DNA of 33,039 nucleotides, from contig JAAXPZ010000052.1 in the NCBI GenBank assembly GCA_012329065.1, positions 1 to 33,039 of the forward strand. The letters are read 5' to 3'. Within the stretch, counting starts at the first letter, position 1. The number at the start of each line of letters is the position of its first letter. A model generated the notes under the pieces. The model did not search any database. It had not been told where the DNA came from and was given only the letters and a program-made list of their open reading frames with translations. The position numbers and the translations under genes were made by a program. The DNA is from Sulfurovum sp. (GTDB lineage: Bacteria; Campylobacterota; Campylobacteria; Campylobacterales; Sulfurovaceae). Positions 1 through 6,751 of this stretch are shown in pieces.

Positions 1-2
1 AA

Positions 3-116
3 ATATTTGATAAGGAAGACAGTGACTTGATGTTTTTTTCAAAAATTAAACAAGAAATAGAAATACTCTTAAAAATACCAGTACAGGAATTACCTATAGA
101 AGAAATAATTCGTTAA
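3..116 (+). CDS. 3' end of a truncated unknown gene (cut by window edge)
   Basis: An open frame runs from the window edge to a TAA at 114-116 and gives the last 37 residues of a protein. The tail is charged and hydrophobic in a helical pattern (FFSKIKQEIEILLKIPVQEL). It faintly recalls the end of a minimal nucleotidyltransferase (MNT) antitoxin-type protein, but this is only a guess from pattern. The next short ORF begins 13 bases downstream on the same strand, so the two may be co-transcribed. Function cannot be assigned from this fragment. Confidence 0.45.
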   Translation: MFDKEDSDLMFFSKIKQEIEILLKIPVQELPIEEIIR

Positions 117-129
117 ATAGAAAATACAA

Positions 130-306
130 ATGGGAATATATTTACCAACAACAACCTGCTTAATAGAAGAAAGCGAAATACCAGAATTTAACACAGAAAA
201 ATACAAGCAGGTACATATAACTCAAAACTATCTATGCAAGACCGCTACTTTTGAAAAAGTAGCACAAGAACTTCATAAAAAGAAAAATTACTTCAATTTT
301 AGATAA
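130..306 (+). CDS. Small hypothetical protein (58 aa)
   Basis: ATG at 130 to TAA at 304-306 encodes 58 residues starting MGIYLPTTTCLIEESEIPEF. It has no signal peptide or membrane segment, and is rich in Lys, Glu and Asn with two cysteines (residues 10 and 36). No clear Shine-Dalgarno sequence precedes the ATG, which weakens the call. It lies 13 bases after the truncated gene and 31 bases before the CPBP protease gene, which has its own good ribosome site. It could be the partner of the upstream gene or a remnant. Not recognised as any family. Confidence 0.35.
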   Translation: MGIYLPTTTCLIEESEIPEFNTEKYKQVHITQNYLCKTATFEKVAQELHKKKNYFNFR

Positions 307-337
307 AATAAGCATAAGTAAACTATGAGGAGAACTA

Positions 338-1120
338 ATGTTAAATTTATTAAGAAGAAATCCATTATTATCAGCTCTGCTTATTGTATTGATGTATGGA
401 CTTTGGTTTGTTGTCCCGATGTTTTTTATGGAGGTTGACCCTAAAGCTCATGGAGCAGAAGGTATCGACGGAGTCATGAAGGAGGGAGTACCTGAACTCA
501 TCACAGCTTCGGTACTGGTAGTATTGGTCACGCTTCTAGGATGGTGGAAAAAGATAGGTTTTTGTGCTATCAAGCCAGGAAGTATAAAGTTTATCATACC
601 TATTGTCTTACTTATAATGCTTATGTTAGGTGCTTCTTTCTACTCTGACACGTCTGATACATGGTTTCTAGGTTTCCACTCTCCCACACAACTTTCACTG
701 ATGATTGGGACTATGCTCTTGTTGGGTTTTGTGGAGGAGGGTGTCTTTAGAGGGGTACTTCTTTATGGCTTAAACAGCAAGTTCGCAGCACTCTATGCAG
801 TATTTGTATCTTCACTTATTTTTGGGCTATTTCACTTTGTCAATCTCGCTACAGGTGCAGACTTAGTATCAACAACCTATCAGGTTATACATGCATTTTC
901 TATGGGCTTTTTGTATGCTGCTTTGCGTTTGGCATTGGGGGCTATCTGGCCACTTATTATTTTGCATGGATTGTGGGATTTTAGTGTGTTTGTCATGCAA
1001 ACAGCTATGCCTTCGCATGATGTTGTACAAGGAAATTTTTCCGTAGTCTCAGGGGCTATGATGGCCATACCTGCACTTACCTATGGTATTTTTGTGTATT
1101 GGAGATGGAGTAAAAGATAA
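338..1120 (+). CDS. CPBP family intramembrane glutamic endopeptidase
   Basis: This is a 260-residue polytopic inner-membrane protein of the CPBP (CAAX protease / Abi) family. The three family motifs are present: EEGVFRG with E133, E134 and R138; an FxxxH motif with H166 (FGLFHF); and a third motif with H210 and D214 (LHGLWDF). These residues form the intramembrane active site in Rce1-type enzymes. Six or more hydrophobic segments are visible. The ATG at 338 follows a strong GGAG ribosome site at 328-331. CPBP proteins act in bacteriocin self-immunity, protein processing or membrane stress; nothing nearby decides which. The gene stands alone and faces a leftward gene group across a hairpin. 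Confidence 0.85.
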   Translation: MLNLLRRNPLLSALLIVLMYGLWFVVPMFFMEVDPKAHGAEGIDGVMKEGVPELITASVLVVLVTLLGWWKKIGFCAIKPGSIKFIIPIVLLIMLMLGASFYSDTSDTWFLGFHSPTQLSLMIGTMLLLGFVEEGVFRGVLLYGLNSKFAALYAVFVSSLIFGLFHFVNLATGADLVSTTYQVIHAFSMGFLYAALRLALGAIWPLIILHGLWDFSVFVMQTAMPSHDVVQGNFSVVSGAMMAIPALTYGIFVYWRWSKR

Positions 1121-1173
1121 TGTGGTTTGTGATTAAAATTGGCAATTGAAAAATAGTTTAAAGGTATATGACT

Positions 1174-1205
1174 CATCATACATATGTTTAAATATATGTA
1201 TGATG
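1174..1205. terminator. 12-bp inverted repeat between convergent genes
   Basis: CATCATACATAT (1174-1185) and ATATGTATGATG (1194-1205) are perfect reverse complements around an 8-base AT loop. The repeat lies between the ends of the rightward protease gene (1120) and the leftward GlsB-like gene (1234), where a bidirectional terminator would be expected. The stem is AT-rich and has no long T run on either side, so it may work poorly as an intrinsic terminator and could be a binding site instead. Confidence 0.5.
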
Positions 1206-1233
1206 CGTATCGTGTATTTGAAAGTATATGTGG

Positions 1234-1491
1234 TTAAAGAATCTTTTTAATAAGACCTATGACAAAAAGTAATACGATAGCTCCAATAGTTGCAGTAAAT
1301 ATAGAATTTACTAAACCAGTACCTATAGATATGCCAAGTTGACCAAAGAGCCACCCTCCAACAAATGCACCAACGATACCGATGATGATATCACCAATAA
1401 GTCCAAAACCTCCACCTTTCATGATGAGACCTGCTAGCCATCCTGCAACAGCTCCAATAGCTAATATAATAAGTAATGCTGTAATATCCAT
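1234..1491 (-). CDS. GlsB/YeaQ/YmgE family stress-response membrane protein
   Basis: An 85-residue, very hydrophobic, glycine-rich protein of the transglycosylase-associated family. Three predicted membrane helices alternate with GWLAGLIMKGGGFGLIGD and GIVGAFVGGWLFG, the glycine pattern typical of GlsB/YeaQ proteins. The start at 1491 (MDITALL) is chosen over an in-frame ATG 16 codons upstream, because an AGGA ribosome site lies directly before it and the extra residues would spoil the first helix. It is the last gene of a leftward group behind the YcgJ-like gene and oleate hydratase. The family is linked to general and acid or envelope stress; the biochemical role is unknown. Confidence 0.85.
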   Translation of the reverse strand: MDITALLIILAIGAVAGWLAGLIMKGGGFGLIGDIIIGIVGAFVGGWLFGQLGISIGTGLVNSIFTATIGAIVLLFVIGLIKKIL

Positions 1492-1511
1492 AGTAAATCC
1501 TTTTTTATGTT

Positions 1512-1850
1512 TTATTTTGCAAAGAGTATGTTGGTCCAATGCTTATCTGCATTATCGTCCCACTTACTTTTTTTACAAATCTTTTTCTTTGTGTCACAAT
1601 CTAGACCATTTGAAAATGTGAAAGATGTTAGGTCCATATCTTTTTGATTGTCAGTTACTTTATTGAACCTGTCTAGAGCTTTTTGACCCAGATACTCTTT
1701 TGTGTACGCTAGTGAGATACCGTAAGAGTCTACGCAAAAGTGTGCCTTTTTGTCACAAATGATACCTTTGTCTGGAGAATATACCGAAGATGCTGAAGCC
1801 ATAGTGGCAAAACCTAAAAATGTTGTAACGATGAGTAATGTTTTTTTCAT
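1512..1850 (-). CDS. YcgJ / Fels-1 prophage-like secreted protein
   Basis: A 112-residue protein with a clear Sec signal peptide (MKKTLLIVTTFLGFATMASA, cleavage near residue 20). The mature part has four cysteines, two near GIICDKKAHFCVDSYGIS and two near GLDCDTKKKIC, suggesting two disulfides in the periplasm. The pattern (VYSPDKGIICDKK..FCVDSYGISLAYTKEYLG) matches my recollection of the YcgJ / Fels-1 family found in enterobacteria and prophages. The function of that family is unknown. It sits 21 bases after oleate hydratase and 20 bases before the GlsB-like gene, so the three are probably one transcript. Confidence 0.65.
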   Translation of the reverse strand: MKKTLLIVTTFLGFATMASASSVYSPDKGIICDKKAHFCVDSYGISLAYTKEYLGQKALDRFNKVTDNQKDMDLTSFTFSNGLDCDTKKKICKKSKWDDNADKHWTNILFAK

Positions 1851-1871
1851 ATGATTTTCCTTTTGTTTTAG

Positions 1872-3455
1872 TTATCTATTTATTGCTTTTAGTGCAGCTA
1901 GCAAATACTTTGGGTTATGAGCAGAGTCATACATAGGGTGTACTTCTTTGTCTGACGCAAACAGTCTATAAACTGCCATTTGTGCTGTACGTACTGAGTA
2001 CTCTACTGTAAAGACACAATCTTTTGGGGCTTCTGCAAACTGACCTAAGAAGGCAAAGTTTGTTGCATTTTTGGGTATGACTTCTGGTCTGTCACCTAGT
2101 GTACGAGGCATGAAGAGAGAGTCTACAAAAGGCATGGCCACTGGGATGCAGTTTACTTTTCCTGCTTCGGTTATGGGTTTCATAAGGTCTTGGATTTTGA
2201 GATGATAGTACAACTCTTCTAGCATCTCTGCACCTGTGCATTCAGCCATAGGTTTTTTGATGTGGTTTCCTACTCTGTCTGGGTAGAGTCCATAGCCCCA
2301 AAATATCTTTACACCTTTGGGTTGAGTGGGGAAGTGAGGTTGACGGGCTATGACTATAGACATGAGCCAGTTGGAGTCTGTCATGGTGACTAGTCCTCCT
2401 GTACCGTCTACATTGCCAGAGAAGTTTTCCATGTAGTCATGGAAAGTGCTGTCGTTTATAGTAGCGGTAAAAGAGTACCACTTTTGTAAGTCTATGTTGT
2501 CACAAAAAGGAGAGGGGTTTCCAAAAGTTGGGTCTTTTTGAGCAAGTTTTTTCCATAGTTTCCATGAGCCTGATTCTGCTATGCCTTTGAGTTTAGCAGG
2601 TGTGTCCCACGAGCCGTTGTCTGTACTTTCTGTGATGGAGCCGTTAGTGAAAAATACATAGTCATTTTCACCCAAAGAGATACTGCTTCCATCTTTCATA
2701 TGTAAGGCTGTTGCAGTTTTGGCATTAGCGTTTAAGTCAAAATCTATATCTATAACTTCTTTACCCATTTCAAATGTGACACCTTTTGCCTCGAGGTACC
2801 TTTTCATGGGTCTTACTACGGAGTCGTACTGGTTGTACTTGGTACGCATGACCCCGCCTAGTTCATATAGACCATCTACTAGGTGTATAAAACGTTTCAT
2901 GTAGCGACGCATCTCAGCCAGTGAAGACCAGCGTTGGAAGGCAAACATAGATGTCCAAATGTACCAAAAGTTCGTTTCAAAAAAGTCTGCATCAAACCAG
3001 TCTTCTATGCGGTCATTGCCTAGAGACTCTTCTGAGACAAAGGTAAGTTTGAGAAAGTCAGCCTGTTGTGAAAAGGACAGTCCATAAGAACTCACATCTA
3101 TTTTTTCACCATTTTTTAAGAGTCTTGCTTGACCTTTAGAGACAAAACGTTCATTAAATTCATAAGACTCATCACGCACAGAAACATCTGGGTTTTCAAG
3201 AGAGGGGATATGAGAGAGAAGCTCCCAGTAACACTCATAATGCATCTCGTGCATACGCCCACCACGCACTACATACCCTTTGTCTATGTCGCCAGCACCA
3301 TCTAAAGCTCCACCTAAAATATGGTCTTTTTCTAAGATGATGATGTTTTCTGCCTGCAGGGCAGTGTCTTTTTCTAAATATACAGCTGATGCAAGAGAGG
3401 ATATACCTGAGCCTATAAGATATACTTTTGAGTTACTTTGATTTTCTGTTTTCAT
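1872..3455 (-). CDS. ohyA: Oleate hydratase (FAD-dependent fatty acid hydratase)
   Basis: A 527-residue enzyme of the former myosin-cross-reactive antigen family. It adds water to the cis-9 double bond of unsaturated fatty acids to give 10-hydroxy fatty acids; FAD is a structural cofactor. An N-terminal Rossmann motif (LIGSGISSLASA, residues 13-24) is followed by LEKDHILGGALDG and the family signature region VVRGGRMHEMHYECYWELL near residue 62-80. In most members the signature reads RGGREM and its glutamate is catalytic; here the equivalent residue is M68. The protein is a little shorter than typical members (about 560-590). An AGGA ribosome site precedes the ATG at 3455. It is first in a leftward group with a YcgJ-like and a GlsB-like gene, which suggests a membrane-lipid or fatty-acid stress role. 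Confidence 0.9.
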   Translation of the reverse strand: MKTENQSNSKVYLIGSGISSLASAVYLEKDTALQAENIIILEKDHILGGALDGAGDIDKGYVVRGGRMHEMHYECYWELLSHIPSLENPDVSVRDESYEFNERFVSKGQARLLKNGEKIDVSSYGLSFSQQADFLKLTFVSEESLGNDRIEDWFDADFFETNFWYIWTSMFAFQRWSSLAEMRRYMKRFIHLVDGLYELGGVMRTKYNQYDSVVRPMKRYLEAKGVTFEMGKEVIDIDFDLNANAKTATALHMKDGSSISLGENDYVFFTNGSITESTDNGSWDTPAKLKGIAESGSWKLWKKLAQKDPTFGNPSPFCDNIDLQKWYSFTATINDSTFHDYMENFSGNVDGTGGLVTMTDSNWLMSIVIARQPHFPTQPKGVKIFWGYGLYPDRVGNHIKKPMAECTGAEMLEELYYHLKIQDLMKPITEAGKVNCIPVAMPFVDSLFMPRTLGDRPEVIPKNATNFAFLGQFAEAPKDCVFTVEYSVRTAQMAVYRLFASDKEVHPMYDSAHNPKYLLAALKAINR

Positions 3456-3501
3456 GGAGTTCCTTTATATGGGTTAGTGGAGCCTTGATTGCACATTATT
3501 G

Positions 3502-3530
3502 ATTTATTGAATCTACCAAAAAGATGTCAA
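3502..3530 (-). promoter_or_regulatory. Candidate sigma-70 promoter for the oleate hydratase group
   Basis: On the minus strand a perfect TTGACA (3530-3525) is followed after 17 bases by ATAAAT (3507-3502), about 47 bases upstream of the ohyA ATG. The -35 match and the spacing are good; the -10 is weak. No other promoter-like pair was seen between ohyA and the next gene. Confidence 0.45.
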
Positions 3531-3608
3531 ATTTTATACAACTAAGTATATGTATCATTTACTTTTCATAATAATGACTATCAATCGCTAATTCTAGCAT
3601 CTTTTTGA

Positions 3609-3794
3609 TATACTCTTCTCATAAAACCAAATAAAAATGGGTATTATCATCATGGCGATAATACATATAACAGTGGGCATTACTATCATAAGGGATACCG
3701 TCACCATAGAGGAAAACGCTATACAGCAATCAATGGTACATATGGATATTATACAAGTAGAGAACACTATAATAGATACCGAAATAGAAGATAA
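3609..3794 (+). pseudogene. His/Tyr/Gly-rich protein remnant lacking a start codon
   Basis: One plus-strand frame between a TGA at 3606-3608 and a TAA at 3792-3794 encodes a compositionally striking stretch with many His-Tyr-Gly-Arg clusters, such as GYYHHGDNTYNSGHYYHKGY and RHHRGKRYTAINGTYGYY. This looks like the C-terminal part of a small secreted or metal-binding low-complexity protein. No ATG, GTG or TTG start with a ribosome site is available in the frame, and no signal peptide precedes it in any frame. I read it as a 5'-deleted remnant. Chance cannot be excluded. The opposite-strand ORF here is hydrophobic only because it mirrors these codons. Confidence 0.3.
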
Positions 3795-3829
3795 GATCAA
3801 TTTAAAGTAGGGTGAGGAAAAGTAAAAAA

Positions 3830-4189
3830 ATGATATTTTATAGTATTGGATTTATGGCTGCTTTGTTTACGGCTATTGTAGGGATTGTGAGCATGGCAGA
3901 CTTTTCTTTAGGAGCTTTGGGCTTTTTGTTTTGGGCTGTCTCTCCTTACATTTTTGCTGCTTATCTACTTAAAAAGAGTACAGGAAATGTAGCAGTCACT
4001 TTTACTTCACTTCTGTCTTTAGTCGTAGCTTTGGGTGGAATATCGTTGCTACTATATGCCATGTATATAGAAAAGGATGCACAAAGTGCATTGGCTTTTG
4101 TGGTCATACCAACGTACCAATGGGGACTTCTTTTACTTAGTACATTGGTACTTTATTTAATCAATAAAAAATACAAAGGAACAAAATGA
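3830..4189 (+). CDS. Small four-helix membrane protein, function unknown
   Basis: A 119-residue hydrophobic protein with about four membrane helices (near residues 2-22, 26-45, 54-75 and 91-110) and a short basic C-terminus (NKKYKGTK). The ATG at 3830 is preferred because GAGGA lies at 3814-3818; an in-frame GTG at 3812 would add six residues and has no convincing ribosome site. Its stop overlaps the start of the next lipoprotein gene by four bases (ATGA), so the two are translationally coupled. It is not recognised as a named family. Confidence 0.65.
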   Translation: MIFYSIGFMAALFTAIVGIVSMADFSLGALGFLFWAVSPYIFAAYLLKKSTGNVAVTFTSLLSLVVALGGISLLLYAMYIEKDAQSALAFVVIPTYQWGLLLLSTLVLYLINKKYKGTK

Positions 4190-4455
4190 AGTATCTGATA
4201 GGTGGGTTTCTTGCAGGTTTTATCATGACGGGGTGTGTATCATCTGGCATCGGTAGCATGGGTGGAGGTGAAGCATATGTTTACAAAGGTATAAACTTTG
4301 GCTATGACAGAGATGCCCACTTTAAGAAAGGTGTACATGATGCATGTAGAACAGCAGATGGGTACTATACAAAAAATCATACCTTGTTTCGAGGTAATGA
4401 AAGTTACCGTATAGGCTGGGAAGACGGACGCTTGAAGTGTAAAGGTAGTAAATGA
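4186..4455 (+). CDS. Small lipoprotein, function unknown
   Basis: An 89-residue protein with a lipoprotein signal: a hydrophobic N-terminus ending in MTGC with C17 as the lipidation site. The mature part has two further cysteines (in HDACRTADGYY and RLKCKG) that could form a disulfide, and a GWEDGR motif near the end. It overlaps the upstream membrane-protein gene and the downstream L,D-transpeptidase gene by four bases each, so it is part of a coupled envelope operon. The conserved-looking pattern GxxDACxTAxGxY...GWxDGxxxC is seen in other campylobacterotal small lipoproteins, but I cannot name a function. Confidence 0.7.
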   Translation: MKYLIGGFLAGFIMTGCVSSGIGSMGGGEAYVYKGINFGYDRDAHFKKGVHDACRTADGYYTKNHTLFRGNESYRIGWEDGRLKCKGSK

Positions 4456-5078
4456 TGAAAAGAATATATTTAATAGTCTTCATCGCTGTGATGGGTACAA
4501 GTCTAACTCAGGCAAAAGAGAAAAGAGAGACAGCAGTCTCTAGATTCAAAAAACAAGCTACGACAATCACACCACTAAGTATCACAAAGTTTGAAATTAA
4601 AGACAAAGATGGACATACCAAGATTGTAGATTTAAAAGGCAAAAAGTTTATAGTGGTTTCTGTAAGTGAGCCAGACAGTGAAGGTAAGTCGTACTCTGTG
4701 GATGAAGATGGAACCATTTGGTGGACAGATAAGATAGCATCAGGTGCATACGGTGGGCATGAAACACCAAATGGCATCTTTCATGTACTTTTAAAGCGAC
4801 GTTACCATATGTCGGGGACTCATCCTTCAAAGAGTGGCATAAACAACATGGACTTTGAAATGCTATTTACGCAAAATGGTATAGCCTTACACTTAGGAAA
4901 CCCAAGAGGACTTTCTCACGGATGTATTCATGTAGGAAGAAAAGATGTTGAGGCTATGTTTAGATGGGTGGGTGTAGGTACAAAAGTAGTGATTATGCGT
5001 GGAAATTATGGACAATTTTTGGAGAAAGAGAGAGAATCTTTTCAAGAAGATATAAAAAAATATGATAGAACACATTAA
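4452..5078 (+). CDS. L,D-transpeptidase (YkuD family), periplasmic
   Basis: A 208-residue protein with a Sec signal peptide (MMKRIYLIVFIAVMGTSLTQA). A YkuD catalytic domain spans roughly residues 65-185. The active-site segment is HLGNPRGLSHGCIHV, with H147, S155, H156, G157 and the nucleophile C158. TPNGIFHV near residue 105 matches the usual TPxGxF strand. Such enzymes make 3-3 cross-links in peptidoglycan or attach proteins to it. The residue after SHGCI is His160, where most members have Arg. The gene overlaps the lipoprotein gene before it by four bases and is followed after 10 bases by a PliI-like lysozyme inhibitor, which fits a cell-wall protection operon. Confidence 0.88.
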   Translation: MMKRIYLIVFIAVMGTSLTQAKEKRETAVSRFKKQATTITPLSITKFEIKDKDGHTKIVDLKGKKFIVVSVSEPDSEGKSYSVDEDGTIWWTDKIASGAYGGHETPNGIFHVLLKRRYHMSGTHPSKSGINNMDFEMLFTQNGIALHLGNPRGLSHGCIHVGRKDVEAMFRWVGVGTKVVIMRGNYGQFLEKERESFQEDIKKYDRTH

Positions 5079-5088
5079 AGGATTGGTT

Positions 5089-5454
5089 ATGAAAATGAAT
5101 ATAAAAAAAACAATAACAGTATTGGCTCTGTTGGCTGCAACTGTAGTGTATGCAAATCAGCCTAGTTTCAAACAAACCTTGTCTTTACAAGGCCTTGTAT
5201 TTGATGTCGTGACGATAGGAGAAGGCTCTTTGCGTCAACTCACAATCCAACCTACAGGACTAACAGGGGTCAATGAACTCATAAAACAAGAGATAGATGG
5301 GTCTGTAGTAGGTGCAGAAGTAGCAGATTTAAATCAAGATGGCTTTGCTGAAATTTATGTTTATATCTCTTCTACAGGCAGTGGCGGGTATGGCTCTTTG
5401 GTAGCACATAGCTCAAACTTAAACAAATCGATAACACCTATGCACAGGCATTAA
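5089..5454 (+). CDS. PliI-like periplasmic lysozyme inhibitor, C-terminally shortened
   Basis: A 121-residue precursor with a signal peptide ending in VVYA (residue 19-22). The start at 5089 is chosen because AAAGGA precedes it; an in-frame ATG at 5062 lies inside the transpeptidase gene and lacks a ribosome site. The mature part (SFKQTLSLQGLVFDV, EIDGSVVGAEVADLNQDGFA, EIYVYISSTGSGGYGSLVAH) closely resembles the PliI family of i-type lysozyme inhibitors, including the loop SGSYGS that contacts the enzyme. Known members continue for about 40 more residues (a GYMGHDEF...RRFPIY-type tail). Here the frame stops after KSITPMHRH, so the final strands are missing and function is doubtful. Identification rests on recalled family sequences. 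Confidence 0.6.
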   Translation: MKMNIKKTITVLALLAATVVYANQPSFKQTLSLQGLVFDVVTIGEGSLRQLTIQPTGLTGVNELIKQEIDGSVVGAEVADLNQDGFAEIYVYISSTGSGGYGSLVAHSSNLNKSITPMHRH

Positions 5455-5470
5455 GTAAGAAGGGAAGAAA

Positions 5471-5815
5471 ATGACAAGATTCAGAGTATTGTTGTTATTG
5501 GTAATTGCATTATTGACTCAAGTACATGCAGACTTTAAAAATGAACTTGAAAATACCTATGTACGGGGTATAAACTCTATTTTATTTTTGACCTCAGAGG
5601 ATATAATTAGTGCAGGGTCTTATGAATTTGGATCATCTAGTAGAACTTTAGATACGCACATTTTGCCTTTTACACATCACTTTAAAAGTGATGTAGAGTT
5701 TTATAACTTTTATGTCAACGGAGGTGTAGGTTTTTCTAAGTATAGAGAATCAGATATGACACTACGTTCTAACAGTAGTGATAAAATAAAAAGGATAACA
5801 GATGGAACAGTTTAA
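5471..5815 (+). CDS. Shortened outer-membrane beta-barrel-like protein
   Basis: A 114-residue protein with a signal peptide (MTRFRVLLLLVIALLTQVHA). The mature part has alternating aromatic/hydrophobic strands (HILPFTHHFKSDVEFYNFYV, NGGVGFSKYRES) typical of the first strands of an outer-membrane barrel. It then ends abruptly in DKIKRITDGTV, where a barrel would be expected to continue and finish with an aromatic residue. The last 14 bases overlap the start of the DUF805 gene, in another frame. I infer a gene truncated by a deletion that joined it to the next gene. It may recall solitary autotransporter-like barrel domains, but that is weak. Confidence 0.5.
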   Translation: MTRFRVLLLLVIALLTQVHADFKNELENTYVRGINSILFLTSEDIISAGSYEFGSSSRTLDTHILPFTHHFKSDVEFYNFYVNGGVGFSKYRESDMTLRSNSSDKIKRITDGTV

Positions 5816-6200
5816 GAAGTATTTTGTAGGAACAATTAAAAATAAATATATAAACTTTGATGGCAGAGCAACACGGAGTGAGTATTGGTATTTTGCCTTA
5901 TTTTCTTTTATGATTGTTATAGTGCTGAAGTTGATTGATGCGTATGCCATAAATCCACTATTAGGTGCTACACCTGAAGAAGCAGTGCAAGGTGGCATTT
6001 TACAGGTTATTTTTGTACTGTCTTTACTTTTACCTGCTATTGGAGTAACTGTTAGGCGTTTGCATGACATAGGAAAAAGTGCTTGGTGGTTGCTGTTGGT
6101 CTTGATACCACTCATTGGGGCACTGGTATTACTTTATTTTTATGTGATTGATTCTCAAAAAGGTTCTAATGAATTTGGAGAAAACCCTAAAGGAGAGTAA
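5802..6200 (+). CDS. DUF805 family inner-membrane protein
   Basis: A 132-residue protein with four membrane helices and the DUF805 signatures: YINFDGRATRSEYWYFALF near residues 16-34, VRRLHDIGKSAWWLLLVLIP near residues 83-103, and a C-terminal DSQKGSNEFGENPKG. An AAAAGGAT ribosome site precedes the ATG at 5802. Proteins of this family (YhaH type) are common in proteobacteria, sometimes duplicated, and have no settled function. It closes the envelope operon; what follows is a gene-poor stretch with decayed remnants. Confidence 0.85.
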   Translation: MEQFKKYFVGTIKNKYINFDGRATRSEYWYFALFSFMIVIVLKLIDAYAINPLLGATPEEAVQGGILQVIFVLSLLLPAIGVTVRRLHDIGKSAWWLLLVLIPLIGALVLLYFYVIDSQKGSNEFGENPKGE

Positions 6201-6302
6201 AATCGCAACTTAGGCAACAATAGTCTAGTGCCATTTACCCCCTTAAAAGCCCCTTTAAAACATGACAATAATGGACCCAATAATTCGAAGCACTTAAATT
6301 TC

Positions 6303-6340
6303 ATTTCTTATTCCAAATGATATAATATAAAATAAGAAAT
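6303..6340. repeat. 10-bp inverted repeat enclosing a TATAAT box
   Basis: ATTTCTTATT (6303-6312) and AATAAGAAAT (6331-6340) are perfect reverse complements with 18 AT-rich bases between. TATAAT lies inside at 6321-6326, just before a GAGGAATAAG ribosome-like site and the ATG of the decayed transposase-like ORF at 6355. It may be the operator/promoter of a former mobile element. It is one of the few readable signals in the 6201-6751 stretch, which otherwise holds no intact gene. Confidence 0.35.
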
Positions 6341-6354
6341 ACGAGGAATAAGAT

Positions 6355-6471
6355 ATGAGTGTAAAAAGAAAAAAACTAGTGCAGAGTTGGGGCTATCCCT
6401 TGAGAGCAAAATACCAAATTGGTTTTGGAAGTTTTAGAGGCAGAAGTCACAGTGAAGTTTTGACCCTATAA
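6355..6471 (+). pseudogene. Frameshifted fragment resembling an IS3-type transposase OrfA
   Basis: ATG at 6355 opens a 38-residue frame starting MSVKRKKLVQSWGYPLRAKYQI. If one base is skipped at 6421, the reading continues VLEVLEAEVTV, giving KAKYQI-VLEVLEAEVTV, the beginning of the helix-turn-helix OrfA of IS3-family transposases (compare the usual KxKFQIVLEVLKEEKTV type). After this the similarity stops. I infer a 5' transposase fragment with a +1 frameshift and no remaining body. The match is short, so the identity is tentative. Confidence 0.4.
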
Positions 6472-6502
6472 TTTTATAATTTTGAGCAGTTTCTACTTGT
6501 AC

Positions 6503-6703
6503 TTATCTTTTCATAATATTTGCAAAAAGTTTCTTGGCTTTTTTAGCTTCATCTTTAGCATTTTGTTCTAATCTTTGCATCTCTGTAAAATAATTTAATT
6601 ACAAGCCTCTATAAATTGATGTTGTACCACAATGAGGACAATGGTTGGCTACCTTTCTACCTTTAATGCGAATATAGCCATAAGCATATCGTCCATTTAA
6701 CAA
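6503..6703 (-). pseudogene. Decayed minus-strand remnant with a CxxC zinc-ribbon half
   Basis: On the minus strand, one frame from 6703 to 6503 reads NGRYAYGYIRIKGRKVANHC, then PHCGTTSIYRGL, a stop at 6601-6599, and continues in the same frame with LNYFTEMQRLEQNAKDEAKK and a lysine-rich helix to a second stop at 6505-6503. The single HCPHCG motif looks like half of a zinc ribbon. There is no start codon with a ribosome site, and the frame is interrupted. I take it as a remnant of a mobile or regulatory gene, truncated near 6703 just before the acpP promoter. Identity unknown. Confidence 0.3.
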
Positions 6704-6711
6704 TCTTTAGA

Positions 6712-6717
6712 TATACT
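6712..6717 (+). promoter_or_regulatory. Candidate -10 element of the acpP operon
   Basis: TATACT at 6712-6717 lies 35 bases upstream of the acpP ATG and 18-19 bases upstream of its AGGAG site. The region has no good -35 hexamer, which is common for campylobacterotal sigma-70 promoters. This is inference from position and sequence only. Confidence 0.35.
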
Positions 6718-6751
6718 CTGAACCATATAAACTAAAATACAGGAGTAGTAA

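Noticed and set aside
1512-1850. Prophage remnant based on the YcgJ/Fels-1 name
   Set aside because: Only the family name is phage-linked. No integrase, structural or lysis genes lie nearby, and the gene is embedded in a bacterial transcript unit.
3594-3800. Leftward hydrophobic 68-residue ORF
   Set aside because: Its isoleucine/methionine/serine-rich composition is the mirror of His/Tyr/Gly codons on the plus strand. No ribosome site precedes it and no membrane topology makes sense.
5062-5088. Upstream ATG start for the PliI-like protein
   Set aside because: It lies inside the transpeptidase gene without a Shine-Dalgarno site and would place nine extra residues before a proper signal peptide that begins at 5089.
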